From: Lachnospiraceae bacterium
GTDB taxonomy: Bacteria > Bacillota > Clostridia > Lachnospirales > Lachnospiraceae
Length of the DNA stretch: 50,696 bases
Direction: 5' to 3'
Assembly (NCBI GenBank): GCA_017484135.1
Contig: JAFUTQ010000016.1
Coordinates: 1-50,696, forward strand
Positions 25,008-33,399 of the stretch are shown piece after piece. Both the position numbers and the translations under genes were made by a program. Position 1 is the stretch's first letter, and every line of letters starts with the position of its first letter. A model generated the notes under the pieces. The model saw nothing but the letters and a program-made list of their open reading frames with translations. It did not search any database and had not been told where the DNA came from.

Positions 25008-25042
25008 ACGACAGAGCCGCCGATGGGAAGGCGGCTCTTTTT
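25008..25042 (+). terminator. terminator of the NlpC/P60 gene
   Basis: AGAGCCGCC (25013-25021) and GGCGGCTCT (25030-25038) form a 9-bp stem followed by TTTTT, whose end is the start of repeat R1 copy B. Confidence 0.92.
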
Positions 25043-25144
25043 ATGCGCAGGGGCGCGTAAGGATGCATTCCGGCTTGTGCCGGACGCGTCCCGCGCGACG
25101 AGTAGAGGGAGAAAATCTCCCCCTGCTCGATGAGACAGGGGCGC
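25041..25144 (+). repeat. dispersed structured repeat R1, copy B
   Basis: Begins at the T-tract with TTATGCGCAGGGGCGCG. Outer stem GGGGCGCGT/ACGCGTCCC encloses TCCGGC/GCCGGA; second hairpin CGAGTAGAGGGAGA with TCTCCCCCTGCTCG. It ends with an imperfect copy of the leading motif (ACAGGGGCGCC). Compensatory changes relative to the other copies support the fold. Confidence 0.85.
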
Positions 25145-25217
25145 CCAATGTGCAAAGTGCACAAAAGAAAGAAAAATATCGAAAAAAGTATTCAAAAAAT
25201 AAAAATGTCAAAAAAGG

Positions 25218-25287
25218 TTATCCACAAGAAAAAAAAGAAGAACCGCGAAAAAATGAGTTATGCACCGAGTTATTCACATTATCCACA
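25218..25287 (+). other. cluster of DnaA-box-like 9-mers
   Basis: TTATCCACA at 25218-25226 and 25279-25287, TTATTCACA at 25270-25278 and TTATGCACC at 25258-25266, all on the same strand in A-rich DNA. The first three fit TTATNCACA. The surrounding 25145-25391 stretch has no gene. No dnaA or dnaN lies nearby, so this is more likely a DnaA-binding or titration cluster than the chromosomal origin. Confidence 0.55.
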
Positions 25288-25391
25288 AAAGAAAGGATAA
25301 AAAAAGACAGATTTTTACGCGAAAAGCAAACAAACGTTTTGTGAAACAATAATAAAGATGCGCGGATGATAAGAAAATGTGTCGAAAGCAC

Positions 25392-25422
25392 TTGACATGG
25401 CAGAAAACCGTTTTGTTATACT
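25392..25422 (+). promoter_or_regulatory. putative promoter of the TagA/WecG-like gene
   Basis: TTGACA (25392-25397) and TATACT (25417-25422), or TTATAC one base earlier; the spacing of 18-19 bp is slightly long. Confidence 0.5.
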
Positions 25423-25469
25423 GAACGCATAAAAAATGCAAATATATGCAAAATAATCATAGGTGTAAG

Positions 25470-26141
25470 ATGCAGAATAAAATTGATATATTGGGAATTG
25501 AAATTGATAATTTCACTGTGCGGGAATCTATGCTCAGGGTAGAAGAGTTTTTGAATGGAACCGGTGTAAAGACGATCGGTACGGTTACAATGGGACAGCT
25601 GGAGCTGGCCGGAAATGACGAGGAAGTCAAGGCGTGCATCCGGCAATTTGATCTGGCAGTAATAGGAGAAAAGGAAATTCTTGTCGCAGCGGGAATCCGT
25701 TCCGGTCAGCGCATCAGTGAAATTGTGGATCATGCGTTCTTCCGGGAATTTGCAAAGCGGATCCTGCGAAACAAAAAGACGGTGTTTTTGCTGACGGAGA
25801 CGCAGGAGGAGCTGCAGCGCGTGCATGATAAGCTGAAACAGTATTATGAGAGAATGCAGATTTCCGGCGGTTGTTCCCTGGAAAGCATGGGAAAGGATGC
25901 CGAAGGAATCGTCAATGAAATTAACAGCGCATCGGCAGATATTGTATTTTCTTTTTTGACCACTCCGCAGCAGGAATATTTTCTGAACGAGAACCGGAAC
26001 AAATTAGACATTCGAATCTGGTATGGGATGGAGCAGGATTTTATGCCAAAATCGAAATTTCTGACATGGAAGGAAGCGGCGGGCAGGCTGATTCACAAGA
26101 AAAAATTAAAAAGCAGATTACACGAATATAATAAATCATAG
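25470..26141 (+). CDS. WecG/TagA/CpsF-like glycosyltransferase-fold protein, divergent
   Basis: 223 residues from ATG 25470. The opening (DILGIEIDNFTVRESMLRVEEFL) and the overall order resemble the WecG/TagA/CpsF glycosyltransferase family, which transfers amino sugars in teichoic-acid or capsule synthesis. However, typical active-site stretches are poorly kept: the usual TPN/T-N and GxPxQE segments appear only as TTPQQEYF, and the acceptor-side Asp is unclear. It may be a divergent or non-catalytic member. The following yitT starts 12 bp on, suggesting an operon. Confidence 0.6.
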   Translation: MQNKIDILGIEIDNFTVRESMLRVEEFLNGTGVKTIGTVTMGQLELAGNDEEVKACIRQFDLAVIGEKEILVAAGIRSGQRISEIVDHAFFREFAKRILRNKKTVFLLTETQEELQRVHDKLKQYYERMQISGGCSLESMGKDAEGIVNEINSASADIVFSFLTTPQQEYFLNENRNKLDIRIWYGMEQDFMPKSKFLTWKEAAGRLIHKKKLKSRLHEYNKS

Positions 26142-26152
26142 AGGAAAACGGA

Positions 26153-27019
26153 ATGTTTTTTGGTTTACGCAAATCGTGTATCAAGGATTATCTTGAAATA
26201 ACAGCCGGAACATGTCTGATGGGAATTGCGGTGGCTTCCATCTATGATCCGCTGGGGATGGTGGTGGGAGGCTTCAGTGGCATTGCAATCCTGGTAAAGC
26301 ATATTGCCGAACAGAATTTTTATTGGAATGTTCCGCTTTGGCTTACCAACCTGCTTTTGAATATCCCGGTTTTTGGGGCGGGATGGCATATCAAGGGATT
26401 CCGGTATATTAAAAAGACAGCATTCGCGACAGGTATGCTGTCCTTTTGGTTGTGGATTCTGCCACATTGGAATCTGGCACAGGGAGATTATATGCTCGCA
26501 GCCATCTATGGCGGAGTGTTCAGCGGTGTCGGATTGGCAATGGTATTTCTGGCTCATGCTTCCACCGGTGGGACAGATATGGTGGCGACCCTGCTGCAAA
26601 CCCGTTTTCGCCGGTATTCGATCTCTCAGATTCTGCAGGTGCTGGATGGTGCGGTTGTGATCGGGGGGATCTTTCTGTTTGGCTGGAGGGCGGGACTTTA
26701 TGCCGTGATCGCGGTTTTTGCTGCGGCGGGTCTGACGGATATGATTCTGGAGGGAAATAAATATGCGAAGGCAGTCTTTATCATCACAGAGCATGCCGAT
26801 GAAGTGTCACAGGCGGTCATGCAGAAGCTGCATCGCGGGGTGACGGAGATTGAGGCAAAGGGAATGTATTCGAACCGGATGCACCCGATGCTGTATTGCG
26901 TGGTTGCCAAAAAACAGATTGTGGACCTAAAACAGGTAATTCTGGAAACGGATCGGGAAGCCTTTGTCATTGTGACGGATGCCAGGGAAGTGTTGGGAGA
27001 GGGTTTTTTGGAATTTTAG
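26153..27019 (+). CDS. YitT family membrane protein (DUF161 with DUF2179)
   Basis: 288 residues. Five or six membrane helices with the family signature GMVVGGFSGIAILVKH in the N-terminal part and STGGTDMVATLLQ, then a C-terminal cytoplasmic DUF2179 domain (about 215-288: AVFIITEHADEVSQAVMQKLHRGVTEIEAKGMYS). The function of YitT proteins is not established; the C-terminal domain resembles small ligand-binding regulatory domains. A second member of the family lies at 36949. Confidence 0.88.
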   Translation: MFFGLRKSCIKDYLEITAGTCLMGIAVASIYDPLGMVVGGFSGIAILVKHIAEQNFYWNVPLWLTNLLLNIPVFGAGWHIKGFRYIKKTAFATGMLSFWLWILPHWNLAQGDYMLAAIYGGVFSGVGLAMVFLAHASTGGTDMVATLLQTRFRRYSISQILQVLDGAVVIGGIFLFGWRAGLYAVIAVFAAAGLTDMILEGNKYAKAVFIITEHADEVSQAVMQKLHRGVTEIEAKGMYSNRMHPMLYCVVAKKQIVDLKQVILETDREAFVIVTDAREVLGEGFLEF

Positions 27020-27088
27020 CATAAAAATATTCATATTTAGTCTTTCTTTTTTTACTGTTTTGCATTAAAATAAAACAGATAGAGTTTT

Positions 27089-27125
27089 AAGTTTCACAAA
27101 AACGGCAATTTTTTTTGTGAAACTT
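27089..27125. promoter_or_regulatory. 14-bp inverted repeat ahead of the PucR-type gene
   Basis: AAGTTTCACAAAAA (27089-27102) and its inverse TTTTTGTGAAACTT (27112-27125) with a 9-nt spacer. It is either an operator for the regulator encoded 40 bp downstream or a terminator-like hairpin for yitT; the GC content of the stem is low for a terminator. Confidence 0.5.
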
Positions 27126-27166
27126 GCCTACATTGTGGGCATTTGAACAGAGAAGGAGACAACGGG

Positions 27167-28246
27167 ATGATTTCGAATCAGATACTTCAGAATACAATTG
27201 ATGGATTGAAGGGGATTACGAGGGCTGATTTTTGTGTGATTGATACGGAGGGAAAGGTTCTGGCAACCACATTTTCCGATGCGGACAGCTATGTGAATCC
27301 GGCATTGGCGTTTGCCGCTTCTCCTGCGGACAGTCAGGTCGTGCAGGGCTGTCAGTTTTTCAAGGTGTTTGACGATCATCAGCTGGAATATGTGCTTTTG
27401 GTATACGGCGACAGCGATGATGTTTATTTGTTGGGGAAAATGGCCGGATTTCAGCTGCAGAGCCTTTTGGTTGCTTATAAGGAACGATTTGACAAGGACA
27501 ATTTTATCAAAAATCTGTTGCTTGACAATCTTCTTTTGGTAGATATCTATAACAGAGCAAAAAAACTACATATTGAGACGGAAGTGCGCAGGGTGGTTTA
27601 TATCATTGAAACCGGACGAGGCAAGGATGGAAATGAGCTGGAGAAGGTGCGAAGCCTTTTTGGCACGAAAACCCATGATTTTGTCACGGCGGTAGATGAG
27701 AAAAATATCATCGTGGTAAAGGAACTGACGGGAAATGAGATTGCATCAGACGTGCAAAAGACCGCGGATGTTATACAGAATCTTTTCAAATCCTGTGACG
27801 CCTATATTGCATACGGGACAGTGGTGCGGGAGATAAAAGATGTTTCCCGTTCTTACAAGGAAGCCCGTATGGCATTGGATGTGGGAAAAATCTTTTTTGA
27901 GGAAAAGCATGTGATTGCCTATTCTGCACTGGGGATCGGGCGTTTGATCTATCAGCTGCCGATTCCGCTGTGCAAGATGTTTATCCGCGAGATTTTTGAC
28001 GGGAAGTCGCCGGATGAATTTGATGAGGAGACACTGACGACCATCAATAAATTCTTTGAAAACAATCTGAACGTATCAGAGACCTCTAGGCAGTTGTATA
28101 TTCACCGGAATACACTGGTATATCGGCTGGATAAATTGCAAAAAAGCACCGGACTCGATCTGCGGGTTTTTGAGGATGCCATCACGTTTAAGATCGCATT
28201 GATGGTTGTAAAATACATGAAGTACATGGAAACACTGGACTATTAA
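27167..28246 (+). CDS. PucR/CdaR family transcriptional regulator
   Basis: 359 residues from ATG 27167 (AAGGAGA upstream; ATG 27143 is in frame without one). An N-terminal sensory half is followed by a GGDEF-like middle region (FVTAVDEKNIIVVKELTGNE, KDVSRSYKEARMALDVGKIFF) and the family's C-terminal helix-turn-helix: FFENNLNVSETSRQLYIHRNTLVYRLDKL. Members respond to purine catabolites, sugar diacids or similar metabolites; the effector here is unknown. The 12-bp gap to ftsE suggests co-transcription with the division genes, which is an unusual partner. Confidence 0.88.
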   Translation: MISNQILQNTIDGLKGITRADFCVIDTEGKVLATTFSDADSYVNPALAFAASPADSQVVQGCQFFKVFDDHQLEYVLLVYGDSDDVYLLGKMAGFQLQSLLVAYKERFDKDNFIKNLLLDNLLLVDIYNRAKKLHIETEVRRVVYIIETGRGKDGNELEKVRSLFGTKTHDFVTAVDEKNIIVVKELTGNEIASDVQKTADVIQNLFKSCDAYIAYGTVVREIKDVSRSYKEARMALDVGKIFFEEKHVIAYSALGIGRLIYQLPIPLCKMFIREIFDGKSPDEFDEETLTTINKFFENNLNVSETSRQLYIHRNTLVYRLDKLQKSTGLDLRVFEDAITFKIALMVVKYMKYMETLDY

Positions 28247-28258
28247 GCAGGAGGAATC

Positions 28259-28942
28259 ATGATCAAGCTTGAGCATGTAAGCAAGTCATACACAAAGGGT
28301 GTGCCGGCGATTGACGATATCAGTCTGCATATTCAGGAGGGAGAATTTGTTTTTGTGGTAGGAGACAGTGGATCCGGGAAATCCACCCTGATCAAGCTGC
28401 TTTTGAAGGAGCTGGAGCCTACTTCCGGAACCATCACGATCAACAAGAGAAATCTGAGTGCCATTCACAAGAAGCAGATTCCCAAATACCGGAGAAACGT
28501 GGGTGTTGTGTTTCAGGATTTTCGTCTGTTGAAGGATCGTAATGTTTATGAAAACGTCGCATTTGCGCAAAAGGTGATCGGGATGCCGAATCGGAGAATC
28601 AAAAGCAATGTGCCGAGGGTTCTGTCGATGGTGGGATTGGCGGCAAAGTATAAATCCGTGCCTTCCCAGTTGTCCGGAGGAGAACAGCAGAGGGTGGCAA
28701 TTGCGCGGGCTCTGGTCAATGAGCCGAAGATTCTTCTGGCGGATGAGCTTACGGGAAATCTGGATCCGAATAATTCATGGGAAATTATGAAGCTGCTGGA
28801 GGAAATTAACAAGCGGGGAACCACCGTCGTGGTCGTGACCCATAATATGGAGATCGTCAGAGCCATGAAAAAGCGTGTGATTCGAATGAAGAAGGGTGTC
28901 ATCGTCAGTGATGATACGGGAGGTCTTGGCGATGAGAATTAA
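28259..28942 (+). CDS. ftsE: cell-division ATP-binding protein FtsE
   Basis: 227 residues, the ABC ATPase of the FtsEX complex that controls septal peptidoglycan hydrolases. Walker A GDSGSGKST, Q-loop VFQDFRLL, signature LSGGEQQRVAIARAL, Walker B ILLADELTGNLDP and the switch histidine in VVVTHNMEI are intact. An AGGAGG ribosome binding site precedes it. The end overlaps ftsX by 11 bp. Confidence 0.96.
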   Translation: MIKLEHVSKSYTKGVPAIDDISLHIQEGEFVFVVGDSGSGKSTLIKLLLKELEPTSGTITINKRNLSAIHKKQIPKYRRNVGVVFQDFRLLKDRNVYENVAFAQKVIGMPNRRIKSNVPRVLSMVGLAAKYKSVPSQLSGGEQQRVAIARALVNEPKILLADELTGNLDPNNSWEIMKLLEEINKRGTTVVVVTHNMEIVRAMKKRVIRMKKGVIVSDDTGGLGDEN

Positions 28943-29837
28943 TTCATTTTTTTATTCTGTCAGACAGGGAATTAAAAATATCTGGCGCAACAAAATGTTT
29001 TCTGTTGCATCCATCGCAACTATGTGTGCGTGCATTTTTTTGTTTGGTTTGTTCTATATTATTGTCAATAATTTTCAGGCGATGGTACGGGAGTCCGAAG
29101 AAGGGGTAGCTGTTTCTGTTTTTTTTGAACCGGGAATCTCGCAGGAGCAGATTGACGAGATTGGTGTGCTGATCGGAAAACGGGCGGAGGTAGCCAGATG
29201 CGAGTTCATATCTGCGGATGAAGCCTGGGAAAAATACAAAGAGGATTATTTTGAAGGCTCTGAGGAGGCGGCGGCCGGGTTCGCGGAGAATCCGCTTGCA
29301 AACTCGGCAAGCTATCAGATTTATCTGAATGATGTGTCCATGCAGGATGCGCTGGTTACATATCTGGAGTCTGTGGACGGCATTCGGGATGTCCACCATT
29401 CGGAGGTGGCAGCCAACACACTGTCGGATTTCAACAGTCTGATCGGGTATATTTCTGTAGGGATTATTCTGATTCTGCTGGTTGTGGCGGTTTTCTTAAT
29501 CAGCAATACCGTAACCGTGGGGATATCTGTGAGGCGTGAGGAGATCGCAATCATGAAGCTGATCGGTGCAACGGATTCCTTTGTGCGGGCGCCCTTTGTG
29601 GTGGAGGGGATTTTGATCGGATTGATTGGCTCCGGTCTGCCGCTGATCCTGTTGTATTTTCTCTATAACAGGGTTGTGGTCTATATCAGCGATAAATTTA
29701 ATTTTTTCAGCAATATAATGAGCTTTATTCCGGCAGGCACGTTATTTGCGCGCCTTGTCCCCATTGCACTGGCACTTGGAATCGGAATCGGTTTTTTGGG
29801 AAGCAGACTGACCGTGCGAAGACATCTGAATGTGTAG
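28932..29837 (+). CDS. ftsX: cell-division membrane protein FtsX
   Basis: 301 residues from ATG 28932 inside the ftsE end; start chosen for the family-typical MRINSFFYSVRQGIKNIWRNKMFSVAS opening split over the first two motifs. Four membrane helices: about 25-45, then an extracellular loop domain of roughly 120 residues (contacts the hydrolase), and three more near 175-300. The cytoplasmic VTVGISVRREEIAIMKLIGAT segment is the FtsX hallmark. The secreted NlpC/P60 protein at 23741 is a possible partner by function, not shown by sequence. Confidence 0.95.
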   Translation: MRINSFFYSVRQGIKNIWRNKMFSVASIATMCACIFLFGLFYIIVNNFQAMVRESEEGVAVSVFFEPGISQEQIDEIGVLIGKRAEVARCEFISADEAWEKYKEDYFEGSEEAAAGFAENPLANSASYQIYLNDVSMQDALVTYLESVDGIRDVHHSEVAANTLSDFNSLIGYISVGIILILLVVAVFLISNTVTVGISVRREEIAIMKLIGATDSFVRAPFVVEGILIGLIGSGLPLILLYFLYNRVVVYISDKFNFFSNIMSFIPAGTLFARLVPIALALGIGIGFLGSRLTVRRHLNV

Positions 29838-29843
29838 TGTGTG

Positions 29844-30044
29844 GTGCAAAGTGTTCACATCGCCTAAGGTAGCGGCACGCGCCGCTTCGCGTCACCTGCC
29901 AAATCGTCGGAAGCCATTCGAAAAATGAGTTTCACTCATTGGGCTTCCTCCTACGATGTGAACTCTTTGCACAAGAATCGTTTTGGAAAGCTTGCTTTCC
30001 AAAACGATTCCTGTGCAAAGAGTCTATGTCGGCTACGCCGACAT
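29844..30044. repeat. composite hairpin region after ftsX containing repeat R2
   Basis: This 284-bp gap holds nested palindromes and no gene. GTGCAAAGTGTTCACATCG (29844-29862) pairs with CGATGTGAACTCTTTGCAC (29954-29972), 18 of 19 bases. Its loop is one copy of repeat R2 (about 29861-29953, minus orientation relative to the copy at 47928). Then a perfect 16-bp stem (29975-29990 with 29995-30010), a third GTGCAAAGAG (30013-30022) and an 8-bp stem ATGTCGGC/GCCGACAT (30026-30044). Some stem probably ends ftsEX transcription. Confidence 0.8.
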
Positions 30045-30121
30045 GACCTTTTGACCCTCAAATCATAGTGCGAGTTCTGAATTTTTTGACATTTTCATAG
30101 GTATGATAGCAGGAGGAAAAA

Positions 30122-31399
30122 ATGGAACCAATTGAACAGCAGCAGTTATATATAAACAATGATCAGAAAAATGATCAGAAAAAGAACGGAAGTTCCCGTT
30201 ATGTGCAGGGATTTTTTACAGGAATTGCAGCGATGTTTCTGGTTTCTCTGCTCGTTGTTCTGATCGGCTCGAAGGCGGGATTCATACAGCTGGGCCATAG
30301 CCGCTCATCTGCGGAAAGTGTTCTTTTAAGTGATGAGACGATCAATAAGATCGACTGGCTGTATGCAAAGATACAGGCGCAGTATTATGAGGATATTGAC
30401 GAAAACGCTTTAGTGGATGGAATCTATCACGGACTATTGGATGGACTGGGAGATCCGTACAGTGTTTACTATACGCAGGAGGAATATGAGAACATGATGA
30501 TTTCCACCACCGGAAATTATTATGGAATCGGTGCCGTTCTGTCACAGGATCCGGACACCATGAATGTGACCATCAGCCATATTTACGACAACACACCGGC
30601 GAAGAAGGCCGGACTGAAATCCGGAGATACGCTGGTAAAGGTGGATGAAATTGAAGCTTCCTCCATGGAGCTGACCCAGCTTGTGACGCACATCAGAGGT
30701 GAGGAAGGAACAACGGTGCACCTGGTCGTTTACCGAAAGGGAGATAAGGATTATCTGGAATTTGATGTGGAACGTGCACAGGTAGATATCCCTACAGTAT
30801 CGTCAAAGATGCTTACGGAGGATGTGGGCTATATTGAGGTGGCAGAATTTTCGGAAAAAACGCCGGAACAATTTGAACAGGCGATTGCCGAGCTGCAGTC
30901 TGCTGGAATGAAAAAAATGATCATTGATCTGCGGGACAACGGGGGAGGATTGCTGGAGTCCTGCCGTCAGATGCTGGATGATATTTTGCCGGAGGGCGTT
31001 GTTGTATACACGGAGGATAAATACGGCGAACGGAATGATTACTACTCGGACGGAAGCAGTCATTTGGAGATCCCCCTTGTGGTTTTGATTAACGGAAACT
31101 CTGCCAGCGCGTCGGAGATTTTTGCGGGAGCGATCCGGGATTATGACTATGGCACGCTGATCGGAACCACCACGTTTGGAAAAGGCATTGTGCAGAATGT
31201 AGAACAGTTAAGGGACGGAAGTGCCATAAAATTAACCATTGCAAAGTATTTTACGCCAAACGGGGATTATATCCACGGAGTGGGAATTGACCCGCATCTG
31301 GAGGTGGAATACGAGTATACCGGTGAGGATGATGAGCCTTACGATGAGATGAAGGACAGTCAGGTGTTGAAAGCCATTGAGGTGTTAAGTGGTAATTGA
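30122..31399 (+). CDS. ctpA: C-terminal processing peptidase (S41 family, CtpA/CtpB type)
   Basis: 425 residues. A cytoplasmic tail and membrane anchor (about 28-50), an extracellular linker, a PDZ domain (about 135-210, GIGAVLSQDPDTMNVTISHIYDNTPAKKAGLKSGD) and the S41 serine protease domain with RDNGGGLLESC and the catalytic Ser in NGNSASASEIFAGA, Lys in FGKGIVQ. CtpA-type proteases trim wall-associated or sporulation signalling proteins. The order ftsE-ftsX-ctpA is common in Firmicutes. The preceding gap of hairpins likely separates transcription. Confidence 0.94.
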   Translation: MEPIEQQQLYINNDQKNDQKKNGSSRYVQGFFTGIAAMFLVSLLVVLIGSKAGFIQLGHSRSSAESVLLSDETINKIDWLYAKIQAQYYEDIDENALVDGIYHGLLDGLGDPYSVYYTQEEYENMMISTTGNYYGIGAVLSQDPDTMNVTISHIYDNTPAKKAGLKSGDTLVKVDEIEASSMELTQLVTHIRGEEGTTVHLVVYRKGDKDYLEFDVERAQVDIPTVSSKMLTEDVGYIEVAEFSEKTPEQFEQAIAELQSAGMKKMIIDLRDNGGGLLESCRQMLDDILPEGVVVYTEDKYGERNDYYSDGSSHLEIPLVVLINGNSASASEIFAGAIRDYDYGTLIGTTTFGKGIVQNVEQLRDGSAIKLTIAKYFTPNGDYIHGVGIDPHLEVEYEYTGEDDEPYDEMKDSQVLKAIEVLSGN

Positions 31400-31458
31400 C
31401 GCTAACGTGGATAACCTGTATAATGAAACAAGATTATGAAAGAAAGTTGGTGATAACT

Positions 31459-32587
31459 GTGGTTGAATTGGATCCATACCGATACAAACTGGGAACCTAC
31501 AAGGCTCCCCTGCAGGAAGTGAGGGATTCACTTTGACTTGGCAAATAAGTCAAAGAAGATCGAAGAACTAGAGCGTGAGATGGAGGCTCCGGATTTCTGG
31601 AATGACGCGGAGCTTTCCCAACAGAAGATGAAGGAACTGAAAAGCTATAAGGATGATGTGGAAATCTATCACAGCCTGGAGCAGAAATTAGAGGATATCG
31701 CCACCCTGAGTGAGATGGGGGATGAGGAAAATGATCCCGAAATGGTGACGGAAGTGGCAGAGGAGCTGCAGGAGTTTGAGGATGCTTTTGAGAAGATCCG
31801 CATCAAAACCCTGCTGTCGGGTGAGTACGACAGAGATTCTGCAATCGTCTCGCTCCATGCGGGGGCAGGAGGTACGGAATCCTGTGACTGGGCGGCTATG
31901 CTGTATCGCATGTACAGCCGCTGGGCCTTGGACAAGGGCTTTGCCATTGAGGTGCTGGATTCCTTAGACGGGGATGAGGCAGGCATTAAGTCTATTACCT
32001 TTCAGGTAAATGGGGAAAATGCTTACGGGTATCTGAAATCCGAGCGGGGCGTGCACCGTCTGGTACGGATTTCCCCCTTTAACGCTGCAGGAAAACGACA
32101 GACCTCCTTTGTATCCTGCGATGTGATGCCGGACATTGAAGAGGACATTGATATTGAGGTAAAGGACGAGGATATCCGCATTGACACCTATCGCTCCAGC
32201 GGTGCGGGAGGACAGCATATCAACAAAACCTCATCGGCAATCCGCATTACCCATTTCCCTACCGGAATCGTGGTGACCTGTCAGAACGAGCGGTCGCAGC
32301 ATATGAACAAGGACAAGGCCATGCAGATGTTAAAGGCAAAGCTGTATCTGCTGAAGCAGGAGGAGAATGCGCAGAAGGCGGCAGATATCCGCGGCGATGT
32401 TACCGAGATTGGCTGGGGCAATCAGATTCGGTCCTATGTATTGCAGCCATATACGATGGTAAAGGATACCCGCACCGGGGTGGAGACCGGAAATACAGAC
32501 AGTGTGCTGGATGGCGGGATTGATTTGTTTATCAATGGATACTTAAAATGGATGTCGCTGGGATGTCCCGATAAGATGGGAGAATAA
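31459..32587 (+). CDS. prfB: peptide chain release factor 2 with programmed +1 frameshift
   Basis: 375 residues made from two frames: GTG 31459 to 31533, then 31535-32587. RF2 ends translation at UGA and UAA. The zero frame reads VVELDPYRYKLGTYKAP...EVRDSL and meets TGA at 31534-31536 in CTTTGAC, the classic slip site; after a one-base shift the protein goes on with DLANKSKKIEELE. GAGGG about six bases upstream acts as the Shine-Dalgarno-like stimulator. Downstream are the stop-recognition SPF (RISPFNAAGKRQTSF) and the catalytic GGQ (SSGAGGQHINKT). The slip makes RF2 control its own level. Confidence 0.96.
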
Positions 32588-32589
32588 AA

Positions 32590-33354
32590 ATGACTGGATG
32601 GATCATAGCAGGTACCTTGGCAGTATGCGGCGTCGGCGGAGCGTGGGGGCTTGTCATGTATCTGCGGGGAAAAATAAGAAGGGCATCAAGGGATCTGTTT
32701 GGAACAGATTCTTTCGTCGAAGGCTACAAACAGCAGTCCATGGAGTTATCCACCACGCCGAAATCCGTATCCGGTATGACGCGACTGCTCGAACCACAGA
32801 TACAGCGTGACTTTCCGGAGTTTAACTGGATGCAGTTCCGCGATATGGCAGAGGAAAAACTCAGGCAGGCATTCATGGCCATTACAGCCGAAAATCTGGA
32901 TTTGCTGAAGGATACCTCTCAGAATATGAGAGAGGAAGTGGCAAACATCATTCAGGCGAATCGGAATGAGGATGTGAAGGAAGTCTATGAGGATGTGGAC
33001 ATTCATCAGACGGAAATCGCAAATTATGAGAAAAAAGCGGGCAGATGCCTGATTATCCTGCAGAGTGCGGTAGGTTATCTGCATTATAAGGAAAAGGACG
33101 GCAGGCTGATTGCGGGAAAGAAGGATATGAAGACACAGACCAAGTACAATGTGGAGCTGTTGTACATACAGGATCCCTCCAAGGTAAACGCAAACGCGGG
33201 AGGGGCAGTGGGACTGACCTGTCCCCATTGCGGCGCGCCGGTTACGAATCTGGGCGCAAAATTCTGTGAATATTGTGGCAGTGCCGTGAAGGAGATCAAT
33301 CTTCAGGTATGGTGTCTGCACCGTTTTTATGAGGTTACCTATCAAAAGGTGTAA
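32590..33354 (+). CDS. membrane-anchored zinc-ribbon protein, Tim44-like middle domain
   Basis: 254 residues. A single N-terminal helix (about 4-25) anchors it. The middle domain (about 60-205) with PQIQRDFPEFNWMQFRDMAEEKLRQAF and YNVELLYIQDPS looks like the Tim44/MRP-L45 fold. The zinc ribbon CPHCGAPVTNLGAKFCEYCG follows near residues 211-230, then a short C-terminal strand. It starts two bases after prfB and is followed by the SPFH protein, so the two zinc-ribbon proteins likely act together. The function is unknown. Confidence 0.65.
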   Translation: MTGWIIAGTLAVCGVGGAWGLVMYLRGKIRRASRDLFGTDSFVEGYKQQSMELSTTPKSVSGMTRLLEPQIQRDFPEFNWMQFRDMAEEKLRQAFMAITAENLDLLKDTSQNMREEVANIIQANRNEDVKEVYEDVDIHQTEIANYEKKAGRCLIILQSAVGYLHYKEKDGRLIAGKKDMKTQTKYNVELLYIQDPSKVNANAGGAVGLTCPHCGAPVTNLGAKFCEYCGSAVKEINLQVWCLHRFYEVTYQKV

Positions 33355-33399
33355 ATCAAAAAATAATATAAACAATACAAAGCGAAGAGGAGGAAAAAA

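Noticed and set aside
25218-25287. DnaA boxes taken as oriC
   Set aside because: No dnaA, dnaN, gidA or rpmH nearby and no AT-rich 13-mer unwinding repeats recognised; kept only as a DnaA-box-like cluster.
30086-30107. TTGACA and TATGAT ahead of ctpA as a promoter
   Set aside because: The spacing is only 10 bp, so the pair cannot work as a sigma-A promoter.
31534-31536. TGA in prfB as selenocysteine or as a gene-breaking mutation
   Set aside because: The site is the classic CTTTGAC frameshift, and the downstream frame continues the RF2 sequence.
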